From NCBI GenBank assembly GCA_015295945.1, contig DVED01000151.1, forward strand, positions 1 through 62,979: a stretch of DNA of 62,979 nt. The letters run 5' to 3'. The notes beneath the pieces are model-generated. The model made no database searches and had not been told where the DNA came from. It saw only the letters and a program-made list of their open reading frames with translations. Origin of the DNA: Oscillatoriales cyanobacterium M59_W2019_021. Its GTDB lineage: Bacteria > Cyanobacteriota > Cyanobacteriia > Cyanobacteriales > Geitlerinemataceae. Positions 28,952 through 38,371 of this stretch are shown piece after piece; position 1 is the stretch's first letter; the number at the start of each line of letters is the position of its first letter. The translations under genes were made by a program, and so were the position numbers.

Positions 28952-31411
28952 TTACAATCCGCCCCCCGCAATCAAATAGGCGCTTCCGGCTGCCGTCAGG
29001 GCAACCAATAGCGTAGACCAAATGGGATGACCGTTTGCCGGGGTTTGCGAGCGATCGCGTTTGAAGGTATCCGCGTCGATCCAAACCGTTGCCCCGCGAC
29101 GCCACCATCCCGTGACGATCGCCCTCGACGCGATCCAATCGCTGGGACGAATTCCTTGGGGTAGAAGGTTTCCCGCGAATCCGAACTTAGAAGAATGGTG
29201 TAACTTGACCGCCAACTTCTCCGTTTGCACGATGAGATCTTGTCCCAACCAGTTGGCAATTCCCCGCCGTCCTAACAGTTTACCGGAAAACCGCACCGGA
29301 TAGCTGTCGAGGGGGAGCGATCGCGGTTGGGACAATCGTTCGAGTAAATTGGGTTCGACGGACAGCGCCGAGGGTTTGAGATCCCCGAAAAAGGGGTTGA
29401 TGCGGATCAGCGTACCGATACTGAACCCCGCCAGCATTAACCCGGGAATCAGCCACGCGCGATCGCGAAAAATCCAGGCAAATTGGCGCATATTGAGTTC
29501 CTCGCCCACCCAACCCACCAGGGTGAGGGCAATTCCCAAACCCAATCCGGCAGCCAAACCGAAGAACGGCGCCCCTTGCAGCCACATTCGGGAAGGTTCG
29601 GGTTGTCGGGGAGGTGTGGCAACTTCGAGATCGAACTCCGGTTCCAGCTTCCAGAAGCGGGCGCAGCGCGTCAACCCGGCGAGGCGTTCTCCCAAGAGGG
29701 GATGGGTATTATTGAGTGTCAACCAGTGGCGCTGGGGGTTGCCCAGATCCCAAGCGAATAAAGATTCGATGCCGAGGTGGGGGTAGGCGCTACCGATACT
29801 CAAAGCTTGACGGTGGGACACGGGCATCACCCCCTCGAAACTTTCCAGGAGATAGCTGGTTTGTTCCTGTTGTTGGATGTCGTCGGCGATGCCGATGGCG
29901 AGTTTGAGGAGGGCGCGGGCGAACCCGTTGGGGTTTCCGGTGGTGGCGGCGGCAAAGCGATCGCTTTCGGTAAGACGCTGCCGGGACAGAGGGAGGAGGG
30001 GCAGTCGCAGCAGCCAATAGAATCCGTAAGCGACGGCGGAAATGACGGCAAACGTCCAGGTGGCGATGGTTAAACTATAAAACTGATAGGCATTGCCCTG
30101 TCGTTTGTGAGCTTCTTCGTGCAGTCGATCGCCGAATTGGGCAGCTTTCCAATACAAAGTGTAGGGAATTTGCGTCAAAATTAAGCCCAAGGACATGACC
30201 GCCGCATCGCCGTAGAGGATGTGAGCGAGTTCGGCGGCGTAGAGGGTGGCAATTTCGTCGTCTTCGAGGCGATCGAGCAGTCCCTGACTGACGGCGATGC
30301 GGGCGGTTGCTGGGACGTGACCGTAGGTAAAGATAACCGGGGCGGCGTCGGGTAAGATTCCCAAGGTGGGGATGGAAATTTTCTTCTGGCGGCACACTTG
30401 GCGCAGTAACTTTGCCGCTTCCGGACTGGAATTACCTAGAGTTTTCAGGGACAAAGGTTGACAACCGTAGGCAAAGCGTAAGAGGGCATCCAACAGCCAG
30501 GGGGCGGCGATCGCGAATACTACCAGGACGATCGCCAAAAACCGCGTTAGATTGCCGTAAAAACCGGAAAAAGGAAGCGGGATGGGAAAAACGTAGAGGA
30601 TTTCGTTATATATATGGGTGAAGATTCCCACCGTTCCCAGTAAGAGGGCGAATAGGGCGAGGATCGTTACCAGTTGCAGCAATCGCAATTGCCCGAGGCG
30701 AGAGCCTTTGAGGGGTTTGGGGCGATCGGCGCGATCGGCGTTGCGCCACGTTTTCGGCGGCAGAGGAACCTCGGTGGGACTGGCATCGACTGGGTGCGGT
30801 TCGTCGCCATCCGATGCCGTGGCAGGCGGTTCGTCGAGACTTTCGATTTCTTCGTTTTCGGGAATGGGACGATACTCCTCTGGAGTCGCTGTGCGATCAA
30901 GAACGGACTCGCGGTTTTGCGGGGGTTGGTAGTCGTGTTGTATTTCTCGAGGTTTTTCTTCTAAAGGAACGAACCCCGTCGGTTGAGGAACGGAGGCAGA
31001 TAGATTTTGGGCATCTTCTTCAGAAAAAGGAACGAATCCCGTCGATGTAGGGGGGGGAGTCGAGAGATCTTCCTCAGAAAAGGGAACGAATCCTGTCGGT
31101 TGGGGGGGATGGGTTTCTGGTGAAACTCCCCATCGATCGAGCTTCTGAATTGCCCACTCTTTGGCTTTAGGGTTGGGACTTTGGCTCAGTTCCCGGCACA
31201 GGGCGATCGATCGATCTCTTTGCCCGACTTTATCGTACGCCGCAGCCAAACCGATTTGCGCTTGCAACAGGGCATCGGATGGGGGTAGCGTTGCTGCTAG
31301 GGGTTCCAATTGGGCGATCGCGGCTTGGGCATTTCCTTGTTTCAATGCCGCTAATCCCGCCTTCACCAATTTTAGGTGCGAACGAGTCGAGTTCTGGGGA
31401 ACCGATGCCAT
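28952..31411 (-). CDS. M48-type membrane protein lacking key zinc ligands
   Basis: This 819-residue protein has four parts. A TPR-like helical N-terminus covers about residues 10-90. A Pro/Glu-rich linker contains three copies of TGFVPFSEED or TGFVPLEEK. An M48 (HtpX/Ste24-like) domain has four or more transmembrane helices. The C-terminal ~250 residues have two more membrane segments and a soluble domain (RFSGKLLGRRGIANWLGQDL). The zinc motif HExxH is replaced by AELAH, and the downstream SRxxExxAD helix reads SRQRLTESD, so two of three metal ligands are gone. It is therefore probably a non-proteolytic membrane or chaperone-like homologue. GGGAG eight bases before ATG 31411 supports that start over 31441. 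No partner gene is obvious. Confidence 0.75.
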   Translation of the reverse strand: MASVPQNSTRSHLKLVKAGLAALKQGNAQAAIAQLEPLAATLPPSDALLQAQIGLAAAYDKVGQRDRSIALCRELSQSPNPKAKEWAIQKLDRWGVSPETHPPQPTGFVPFSEEDLSTPPPTSTGFVPFSEEDAQNLSASVPQPTGFVPLEEKPREIQHDYQPPQNRESVLDRTATPEEYRPIPENEEIESLDEPPATASDGDEPHPVDASPTEVPLPPKTWRNADRADRPKPLKGSRLGQLRLLQLVTILALFALLLGTVGIFTHIYNEILYVFPIPLPFSGFYGNLTRFLAIVLVVFAIAAPWLLDALLRFAYGCQPLSLKTLGNSSPEAAKLLRQVCRQKKISIPTLGILPDAAPVIFTYGHVPATARIAVSQGLLDRLEDDEIATLYAAELAHILYGDAAVMSLGLILTQIPYTLYWKAAQFGDRLHEEAHKRQGNAYQFYSLTIATWTFAVISAVAYGFYWLLRLPLLPLSRQRLTESDRFAAATTGNPNGFARALLKLAIGIADDIQQQEQTSYLLESFEGVMPVSHRQALSIGSAYPHLGIESLFAWDLGNPQRHWLTLNNTHPLLGERLAGLTRCARFWKLEPEFDLEVATPPRQPEPSRMWLQGAPFFGLAAGLGLGIALTLVGWVGEELNMRQFAWIFRDRAWLIPGLMLAGFSIGTLIRINPFFGDLKPSALSVEPNLLERLSQPRSLPLDSYPVRFSGKLLGRRGIANWLGQDLIVQTEKLAVKLHHSSKFGFAGNLLPQGIRPSDWIASRAIVTGWWRRGATVWIDADTFKRDRSQTPANGHPIWSTLLVALTAAGSAYLIAGGGL

Positions 31412-31598
31412 AGAAACACTCCCAACGCTAGTCTTTTCCAAGATAGCAATTCCCGGACTGTCTCGATTGTGCGCGCCCGAGGCGGAATGAAACCGTCCTG
31501 CTGGTATTTTACAGCGAAGGGTAAGGCGAAGACGGGATGTCTTGTCAGAAGTTCATCCCGTCGAAAGTTTGAAGATTGGGAACGCTCGGCCTCTAAAC

Positions 31599-31817
31599 TT
31601 ACTTAAATTTCTTCAAGCTTTGACTGACGAGATCTTTAAGCTTAGCTTCTTCTTCGTTGGGATATTTGCGCTTGAGGTAGCCCAAACTGACATCTTCACA
31701 CAGATTTTGAATGTCTTGCTGTTCTTTTTTCTTCTTTTTCTCTTCTTCCGTTTCTATTTTTTGCGGTCGTATTTGGTAGGCAATGAAGCAAATTGCACCG
31801 ACAAGTAGAATCTCCAT
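31599..31817 (-). CDS. Small single-pass membrane protein of unknown function
   Basis: This 72-residue frame opens with a hydrophobic segment (EILLVGAICFIAYQI). A highly charged stretch of Glu/Lys (ETEEEKKKKKEQQ) follows, then an amphipathic C-terminal helix (EEAKLKDLVSQSLKKF). The layout is typical of small bitopic cyanobacterial proteins, but I recognise no family. It lies on the same strand as, and upstream of, the M48-like gene, 190 bases away. Confidence 0.5.
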   Translation of the reverse strand: MEILLVGAICFIAYQIRPQKIETEEEKKKKKEQQDIQNLCEDVSLGYLKRKYPNEEEAKLKDLVSQSLKKFK

Positions 31818-32275
31818 AGTGGGTAAATTCCTCGATCAAACAGTAGTTTTGATGTAGATTTCGTATTTGCACCCTATAAAACTTTGTCTGTTGTTGGAGT
31901 TAAGTCAACCGCTCCGAGCCTCGATAGTGAAAGTTACAACCCATCGAACGGCTCGAGCGATTTAGGCGAGCCTTAAAAAAGATGGAGGAGCGATCGCACT
32001 TACTTAAATCCAGAGCAAACTCGCTAAAAGATTACTGCGTGTGGCATTTTGGATAAGAACCAAGAAGGATTTATCCATAGTTTGTCAGGGTTTTTCTTGC
32101 TTCTTCCGTTATAGTACAAGTTTTTTAGGTTGATGCGTATCTTTACGGAAAGCTTATAAATACCACCGATCGAATAAGATTTAAGGGCGATCGCCCTGTC
32201 CCGGCAGCAGGCTAACTTTATCCCGCATCTTACGGTTTTGGGTAGGGTGGGCAGTTTCGTTGTCAGTTATGGCAA
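31818..32275. other. Gap without recognisable gene
   Basis: No supported gene was seen on either strand in this stretch. It precedes a fragment of a PIN-like gene. Confidence 0.4.
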
Positions 32276-32443
32276 CCGCCAAGGCGGTTAGGACTGAATG
32301 TGAAAGGGACTCCGGCGATCGTTAAGAAACTGCAAACGGAAGGTAAGATCGCGATCGATAGTTTAGATGCGTTTTATCAAAAAATTTCAGAGATGAATTT
32401 TCGAGTTACGAGAGCGATATTTGATTCCATTCTTGAGGATTGA
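32276..32443 (+). pseudogene. DUF3368 (PIN-like) C-terminal remnant
   Basis: The plus-strand frame reads RRLGLNVKGTPAIVKKLQTE, then IAIDSLDAFYQKISEMNFRV and ends DSILED at TGA 32441. This follows the LGL.VKGTLGIL..AK..GLI pattern at the end of DUF3368 PIN-domain proteins, a family linked to toxin-antitoxin modules. The frame is closed upstream by TAG at 32243, so the catalytic Asp-rich core is missing. No antitoxin gene is visible. Confidence 0.45.
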
Positions 32444-32507
32444 TTATGGGCGGGTTGGGGGAGATCGCCCTTGGGAAGTTGGAAGGGCGATCGAAAATAG
32501 TTTCAAG

Positions 32508-35500
32508 TTAGATTATAACTTGACCTGAAATCTCACCGTTGACAACCACTTTATTGACAAATGGTTGGGCAATGCGACCACGGTGTTGAAGATGCCACAT
32601 GGCTCGCAATGGAAACTTTAAAGGATTTTCTGTCAGTTCCACATTATCTCCATCCCCAGCACCAAAGTCATCATAAATCACAAAGTCTAGATTGGTCGAG
32701 TAGTTCATGACATTAGAGCTATTAACTGACGTGATTTCTGCATTGAATTGATTTAGGTAAAGTTCTGTTCCTTGAGTTCCCCCAAGGGTTCCCCATAATA
32801 TTTTTCTGTCATCATTTCCAAATATTCCAGGAAATTCAAAATTGATTGAATACAAATCGAGATTAAAATTCACATCATTTAAATTGATGGAATTCGTAAA
32901 ATCAATCTGAGATTGCAGCTTTTGCTGAAATGTCAGAGCTATATCATCAAACATCTGTATAAAATCATCATCAGACTCAACGAGTTGAGATAGCTCGCTA
33001 CCATGAGAGTGTTCCCATAAGTCTCCAGAGCCAGCCAAAAAACGATCTGCCATCTGAGTTGCTAAATCTCCAGGAATAGGAAGAATGCCAGCCCAAAAAT
33101 CTGCTTCAAATCCCCAGTGACCAAAAAGCGAACTGAGATAAGGCTCTCGATCTCCCGAGACAAAATCAGAACCTGTACCCCAGCCAGGATTAGAACGTTG
33201 TCCAATGAGTAACGGTACTTCTGAAAGAGGCTCGATGTCAATTAAAACCGTTTCTGGGTCATTCCCATGTTCATCTCCAGGTTGTTCATCATTTATTGGA
33301 GCTTCATTGCCAGAATCTTGAGAACCATCATCAGGTGGATTGGTGTTCCCGTCACTGGAATTCCCATCGGGCAAATAGACAATCGTACCGCGTGAAATTT
33401 GGGCAGCTTCAGCACTGGTATATGTCGTACCATCGGCTTTGCGAATTTCTGTCCACCGGAAGCCACTGCCCAACTCCCGTTCGGCAATCTCCCAGAGGGT
33501 ATCGTCGAGAGATCCCAAATGACCGAACTCGTAGGCACGCATTCCATCCGTCGAACCATTGGCGGGAGGATTGGAGACGGGGTTGCCGTCACCAGTTTCG
33601 TAAGTGACAGGCAGATACACCGACTGTCCAATTTGTAATAATTTCGCTTCTTCAGAAGTAAATGTCTCGCCATTGGGAGATTTCATAATTTCGGGCCAGC
33701 GATTGGCATCGCCTAGATACCGCTGTGCGATCGCCGAGAGAGTGTCTCCGGGTTTGATGATGTACTCAGCCTGTTCGCCGGGAATAGCAGGTTGAGAACC
33801 CCCTGGAGTCTCCGGATCGATCGGGGCGAAGGAGTTTTGATTTTGAAGTTCCCAGAATGACTTGACCGGGTTGAGAGTCGCATTTCCAACCACATTTTGG
33901 TCGGCACTTTGGGATGGACTGTAGCTCGGTCCCGGCTGCACTTCTAAATGCAAGTGGCTGCGAAAACCGATCGTCCCGATCGTCTGTCCGGTCTCGATTC
34001 GACCACTTGGAACCGCAACTGTTCCCAGATGACCGTAAATCCAAAGTTTACCGTCGTCACCTTGAACGCCCATGAAGTAATCGCCACTAATACCCTGGAT
34101 GGTGACAACATTTCCCCCAACGGCTACCTTAACGGCATCACCAGGATCTGCATCTAAATCGATTCCAGAGTGCCACTTACCAATCCCTTGGCGATAACCC
34201 GGATCGAGCAAATATCCGGCGGTGACTAGACCGCGTTTACCTAAAACGGCATTGGACAAGTCCGTATAGATATCGCGAATGGGCTCAGGAGTGAGATGAC
34301 GCTCGTCTCGGAAGTCCGGCCAACCATAGTCAAACCGAGTATTATCTCCGGTGTAATCATTCCACTGGGCATCGGAGAGCGATGCTAAATCGGGATAGTA
34401 TGCGGGGTCGGGAGTCGGTTCGAGAGTCGGGTCGGGAGTCGGTTCGGGTGAGATAGTTGGTGGCTCACCTGTAGTGATTGCTGCTGAAATCCACAAATCA
34501 GTTTCAGCAATCCGATACCAGCGATCATCTTCTCCTAAACCGGGATAGGAAATGAATTCGCCTACAGTCCAAGCATCATAGTCGAATTGCTGGTTGTAAT
34601 CTACTGTTTCAACAATGGTGTAATCTGTACTCGGTCCCGAACGTAGATTAGCACCAATTGTGGCAGTGACTTGACCGCTAAAACTACCTAGGTAAGTCTC
34701 AACGGCTCGTTCACCTGGAATGAAGATGTCTTCTCCACTCCAAGTATCGGGAATGAAGCTCATCGGTGGCGTATACTCTTCCGGAGCCGTCACCTTCGCT
34801 AACTTCACTGCGGCATCAATGTTTAACAATCCAGATCCCGTTTCTGCATCCCAGTTCGTCGTGCTTAAGTCCGTAGATGTATCTTTGAGGATTTGAAGGA
34901 CTTGGCGATAATTCAAACCCGGATTCGCCGCCCATACTAGCGATGCTCCACCGGTTACGTGTGCGGCAGCAATGGAGCTTCCTGCCATTGTGCCAATACC
35001 AGTACCGACTGTGGAGAAAATCGGGTTGTCTGTGGTTCCACCTTCTGCCACCAGATCCAGACCGTAGCCGTAACTCGAGTAATCGGCGCGGATAAATGCT
35101 TCAGAAGCCCGAATGGAGGGATCGACATCTAAACGCTTGGCAGCACCAACAGTGGCGATGTTGTCGAATTCTTGCCCGGCCTGTCCGAGGGCAGACATGA
35201 CACCGTTATCGTTCCCGGCTGCCACCACCAGTAAAACGTTATTCTGGCGAGCATATTCGATCGCCGCACGTTCTTTGGGGGTCAATTCATAACGGGTCGC
35301 AATACTGCCATCGGGGTTAGTTTGGATTAAATCCTGACTGAGGTTGATAATTCCATTGGGTTGTTCGGATTCCCGAATTCGATCGACTAACGCAATTAAT
35401 GATTCTGTCCACTCCCCAGAACCAATGGCGCGTTCTATAACGATCGGCGCGTCGGGATTAATTCCATCGATACCAATACCGTTATCTTGTTGAGCCGCAA

Positions 35501-37292
35501 TAATTCCCACAACATGGGTTCCGTGTTGGCTACCTTCTCCCGGTTGCAGTAAAGGGTCGGCGTCGCCATCCACTCGGTCTGTTCCCGAGGTGATGTTACC
35601 GTAGTCGATGTCGGGGTTGTTGGCTGCCAAACCCGTATCGAGGATGCCAACCAGGGGTTGCTTGGCTTGGGGAAAGTCGAACCGTTCTGGCGGACTGCTA
35701 GAAATGCTTGGAACTTCGGCAACTTCGGGAAGTGCTTCTACAGTCTCGTTGTCTGCGGGACTTTCTTCCTCAGTGGGAAGAGTCGTGGTGTCTTCCACTA
35801 CTTCGGACTCTTCAGAAGTCGTGTCGGTGGGTGCGTCAACGACTATCTCGTCTTCTTCTGTATCGCTGCTATTGTCGCTAACCACCTCATCCTCGCGGAT
35901 AATCGTGGTTTCTAATCCCGCTTCGGCGGTGTCATCGTCTCGAGTGATGGGAGTGTTTAATTCGGCATCATCGCTGGGTAAATCTTCAATTTCGTTATCG
36001 TCCAAGGGTTCGTCGAGAGGAGAATTGATAGGCGCAGGCGAGAGATAAGGATTGCCGTAGTCGATTAACGCTTGTCCCATATCCTTCGACCAAAAACCCT
36101 GTTTCGGATCGATAACATCGGATAATAACGGAGTTTGACCTTCAATACCGCGCATTTGCAGGACGATATCGTTGAAACTCTTGTCGGAATTCCGATCGAG
36201 TCGTAAATCTTCAAAGGCAAACAAATTGCCATCTGCACCACCTTCGGAAACTTGCACGAACTGGGTGTGTTTTCCGGGATTAAGGTCGGAAACGGAGAAC
36301 AGGAGGCGCCGCGATCGATTTGTGGCAGATGTATCTAATGTTTCTTGGAAGGTGCGGTTGGGAACCATTACCACCATAAAATTCTCGCCGGTATTCATCT
36401 GGAAGGATTTGACACCTAAGTAAGTTCCAGAATTACGATCGGGTCCCCATTTGGAATTGCTAAACCGAGCGCCTTCGGTAACATCGTCGATAACAATATG
36501 ACCGAGTTCGGAATCACTTAATGCTCGACGGGAAACTTCGGCGTTAAACTCAGAAAAGTCGCCATCTGTGGGGAAAAAGTCTTCGAGTCCCACCGTACTG
36601 ACGATCGCCACTTGTGACTCGAATTTGCCATGGTCGTAGTTATAGTCGATGAGAACTTTGCCATCGCTACCGACGGTGTAGATACCGGGTGTGCTGTTGG
36701 TAAGTTCGAGAACGGGAACGGGTTCGATTTCGGGGATGGGATCGACAACAGCTTCTACATCATCGGCGATCGCATCTTCCTCAGTTTCTTCAGATTCAGA
36801 GGTGTTGGAAACGTTAGTCTCAGCCGCTTCTACGTCTTCCTCAAGGGTTTCATCTTCTTCTACACTTTTCTCTTCCTCCTCGTCAGTTTCGGTCAAATCT
36901 GCCTGAGTTTCGACGGTGGTATCGTCAATTTCTGGCAGGTTATCTGTCTCATCTGAGGTGGAGTCGATCGCTTCACTGTCGGCATTGAGTAGAGGATCGT
37001 CTTCTTCTATTTCCAGATCTGGGGAATCTGTCGTCTCGATCGCCTCTAAACTAGTATCGGTTTCGGATAACTCATCTAAATTTTCGGAAACGACAGGCGA
37101 TTCTACAACATTTCCAGAAGAATCGATAACGGGATTTTCAATAACCGTAAATGTCGGTTGACTCAGCGGATCGTTCGATCCAGGTTGTGGCAGTGGATCG
37201 TCGGCAAGGCGATCCTCTAGTGGCGGAAGTCCCGCAACTAGAGGATCGGATTCTATAGAGGAGTTGAGAATAATTGGATTAGAAAGTTCCAT
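32508..37292 (-). CDS. Giant modular protein: DUF4114, subtilase, SH3, M23, two LysM
   Basis: The 1594 residues divide into these regions (positions approximate): an acidic low-complexity N-terminus (1-205); DUF4114 with FAFEDLRLDRNSDKSFNDIV (212-376); a second acidic linker (400-535); an S8 subtilase with intact triad signals GILDTGL, GTHVVGI and GSSIAAAHV (541-832); an SH3-like segment ATIGANLRSGPSTDY (about 870-930); a Pro/Glu/Asp-rich spacer; an LytM/M23 endopeptidase with HSGIDLD and HLHLEV (1037-1120); two LysM modules (1176-1227, 1254-1307); and a C-terminal beta-rich region. There is no N-terminal signal peptide. The acidic composition and calcium-binding-type DUF4114 suggest type I-like export. 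Likely an extracellular wall-binding protease; target unknown. It is transcribed alone. Confidence 0.88.
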   Translation of the reverse strand: MELSNPIILNSSIESDPLVAGLPPLEDRLADDPLPQPGSNDPLSQPTFTVIENPVIDSSGNVVESPVVSENLDELSETDTSLEAIETTDSPDLEIEEDDPLLNADSEAIDSTSDETDNLPEIDDTTVETQADLTETDEEEEKSVEEDETLEEDVEAAETNVSNTSESEETEEDAIADDVEAVVDPIPEIEPVPVLELTNSTPGIYTVGSDGKVLIDYNYDHGKFESQVAIVSTVGLEDFFPTDGDFSEFNAEVSRRALSDSELGHIVIDDVTEGARFSNSKWGPDRNSGTYLGVKSFQMNTGENFMVVMVPNRTFQETLDTSATNRSRRLLFSVSDLNPGKHTQFVQVSEGGADGNLFAFEDLRLDRNSDKSFNDIVLQMRGIEGQTPLLSDVIDPKQGFWSKDMGQALIDYGNPYLSPAPINSPLDEPLDDNEIEDLPSDDAELNTPITRDDDTAEAGLETTIIREDEVVSDNSSDTEEDEIVVDAPTDTTSEESEVVEDTTTLPTEEESPADNETVEALPEVAEVPSISSSPPERFDFPQAKQPLVGILDTGLAANNPDIDYGNITSGTDRVDGDADPLLQPGEGSQHGTHVVGIIAAQQDNGIGIDGINPDAPIVIERAIGSGEWTESLIALVDRIRESEQPNGIINLSQDLIQTNPDGSIATRYELTPKERAAIEYARQNNVLLVVAAGNDNGVMSALGQAGQEFDNIATVGAAKRLDVDPSIRASEAFIRADYSSYGYGLDLVAEGGTTDNPIFSTVGTGIGTMAGSSIAAAHVTGGASLVWAANPGLNYRQVLQILKDTSTDLSTTNWDAETGSGLLNIDAAVKLAKVTAPEEYTPPMSFIPDTWSGEDIFIPGERAVETYLGSFSGQVTATIGANLRSGPSTDYTIVETVDYNQQFDYDAWTVGEFISYPGLGEDDRWYRIAETDLWISAAITTGEPPTISPEPTPDPTLEPTPDPAYYPDLASLSDAQWNDYTGDNTRFDYGWPDFRDERHLTPEPIRDIYTDLSNAVLGKRGLVTAGYLLDPGYRQGIGKWHSGIDLDADPGDAVKVAVGGNVVTIQGISGDYFMGVQGDDGKLWIYGHLGTVAVPSGRIETGQTIGTIGFRSHLHLEVQPGPSYSPSQSADQNVVGNATLNPVKSFWELQNQNSFAPIDPETPGGSQPAIPGEQAEYIIKPGDTLSAIAQRYLGDANRWPEIMKSPNGETFTSEEAKLLQIGQSVYLPVTYETGDGNPVSNPPANGSTDGMRAYEFGHLGSLDDTLWEIAERELGSGFRWTEIRKADGTTYTSAEAAQISRGTIVYLPDGNSSDGNTNPPDDGSQDSGNEAPINDEQPGDEHGNDPETVLIDIEPLSEVPLLIGQRSNPGWGTGSDFVSGDREPYLSSLFGHWGFEADFWAGILPIPGDLATQMADRFLAGSGDLWEHSHGSELSQLVESDDDFIQMFDDIALTFQQKLQSQIDFTNSINLNDVNFNLDLYSINFEFPGIFGNDDRKILWGTLGGTQGTELYLNQFNAEITSVNSSNVMNYSTNLDFVIYDDFGAGDGDNVELTENPLKFPLRAMWHLQHRGRIAQPFVNKVVVNGEISGQVII

Positions 37293-37444
37293 TTTATATA
37301 CCTTGATTGTTCGATCGGTTAAACTAGGTATAGGTCTCGATCGCGAGATGCAGATGAGTTATGGATTGGCAACTTTATTTTTAAGATTCAGTTTTGATAA
37401 GGTCAAAATGAACTGACGTTTTCAAAGCTACCAATCCAAAATTT

Positions 37445-37720
37445 TTAGCGAACGATCTGTTGGTTTAAGGTCAGATTTGGAGTCAGATTGATGGGTCGAT
37501 TGGGTGTTGGTCGCAGTTGGCTGAGAACGGAGGCGATCAGAAAGGCGATCGCTCCGAAGAAGGCAACCGAACTGAGTTTAGGCGGCTCTTTTTTCGGCGG
37601 TGGAGGATTGCTATTTTTTTTAAACTTGCACGACAAACAAACATACTCGGTAGATCCGCTATTTTTGGGAACGACGCTGTTTTTGCCGCATTCGGGACAT
37701 TCAATACCACAATTTGTCAT
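37445..37720 (-). CDS. Small zinc-ribbon membrane protein
   Basis: This 91-residue protein has an N-terminal four-Cys zinc ribbon (CPECGKN ... CLSCKFKK, spaced about 18 residues), a Pro/Lys linker and one transmembrane helix (VAFFGAIAFLIASVL) followed by an Asn/Pro/Thr-rich tail. Function unknown; comparable small ribbon-plus-helix proteins are common in cyanobacteria. It lies upstream of, and on the same strand as, the giant modular gene, 150 bases away. Confidence 0.6.
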   Translation of the reverse strand: MTNCGIECPECGKNSVVPKNSGSTEYVCLSCKFKKNSNPPPPKKEPPKLSSVAFFGAIAFLIASVLSQLRPTPNRPINLTPNLTLNQQIVR

Positions 37721-38371
37721 GTCTTTAATTCCTGAATCTGTTAATTGACGTGCGTTAGTATCACTGAGATTGGAATTGAGAAATGCTGCGGAAAAATCCG
37801 CTGGTATAGATGAACCCGGACGGTTTTATAGATCTGCTTTTGAATCTATTTGGTCAGCTTCCCGACAATTTGCTACCGCCATCCCTCTATTAGACATCTC
37901 CGAAAACTCAATTTTTGCCTAGACGGGGCAAGGGTTTCAGGGGTATTTCTGGAGATGTCTATTGGGTACAACTCCTCCAATTTATGCGCGTCTTTACACA
38001 CAGTTACAAACGGTACGGGTAGACGAGGACTCAGGATCGATCGACTTCATCCCGCGTCTTCCAGCAAGGTCTGACTGACTCAATCCGTATAGAGTCAGTG
38101 CTATTTAGCCCGATCGCCCTCCTAAGTGAGATCGATCGGTATCGGAACGGACTGATAGAATAGCGCTAGCACAGCAAGATCGTTAGCGCTTACCCTTGAA
38201 TAATAGAGGTTTCTTGGTTAGGATAGTGTAGTATCAACCTTAGCATAGGTTTTATGCTAGCGAAAGTAGAAGTGATAAAAATCAACAAATAACCGGTTTG
38301 ACTACTCTCATACAAACCAAGTTTTGACCAAACTTTGACACTTGCGATCGTTCTAGTCCTACCAGCATGAT
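37721..38371. other. Gap holding a MITE-like repeat and the ACT-gene promoter
   Basis: No gene is supported. It contains the 71-bp inverted-repeat element listed separately, a CTGACTC/GAGTCAG hairpin at 38075-38098 and a TAGCATA/TATGCTA hairpin at 38241-38259, about 115 bases before the ACT-domain gene. The last may be an operator or leader structure. Confidence 0.45.
37891..37961. repeat. 71-bp MITE-like element, copy A
   Basis: It is bounded by perfect 11-bp inverted repeats TAGACATCTCC and GGAGATGTCTA. The interior (TTTTTGCCTAGACGGGGCAAGGGTTT in two parts, 37912-37937) is shared base for base with a second copy at about 50829-50898. There is no coding capacity. It resembles the two ends of an insertion sequence joined together. 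Confidence 0.6.

Noticed and set aside
35608-36048. Long Ser/Val-rich open frame on the plus strand
   Set aside because: It is antisense to the Glu/Asp/Thr-rich linker of the giant modular protein; the composition is the mirror image of GAA/GAC-rich codons and has no domain.
37850-38074. 74-codon frame across the MITE-like element
   Set aside because: Half of it lies inside the repeat; no homology is recognised.
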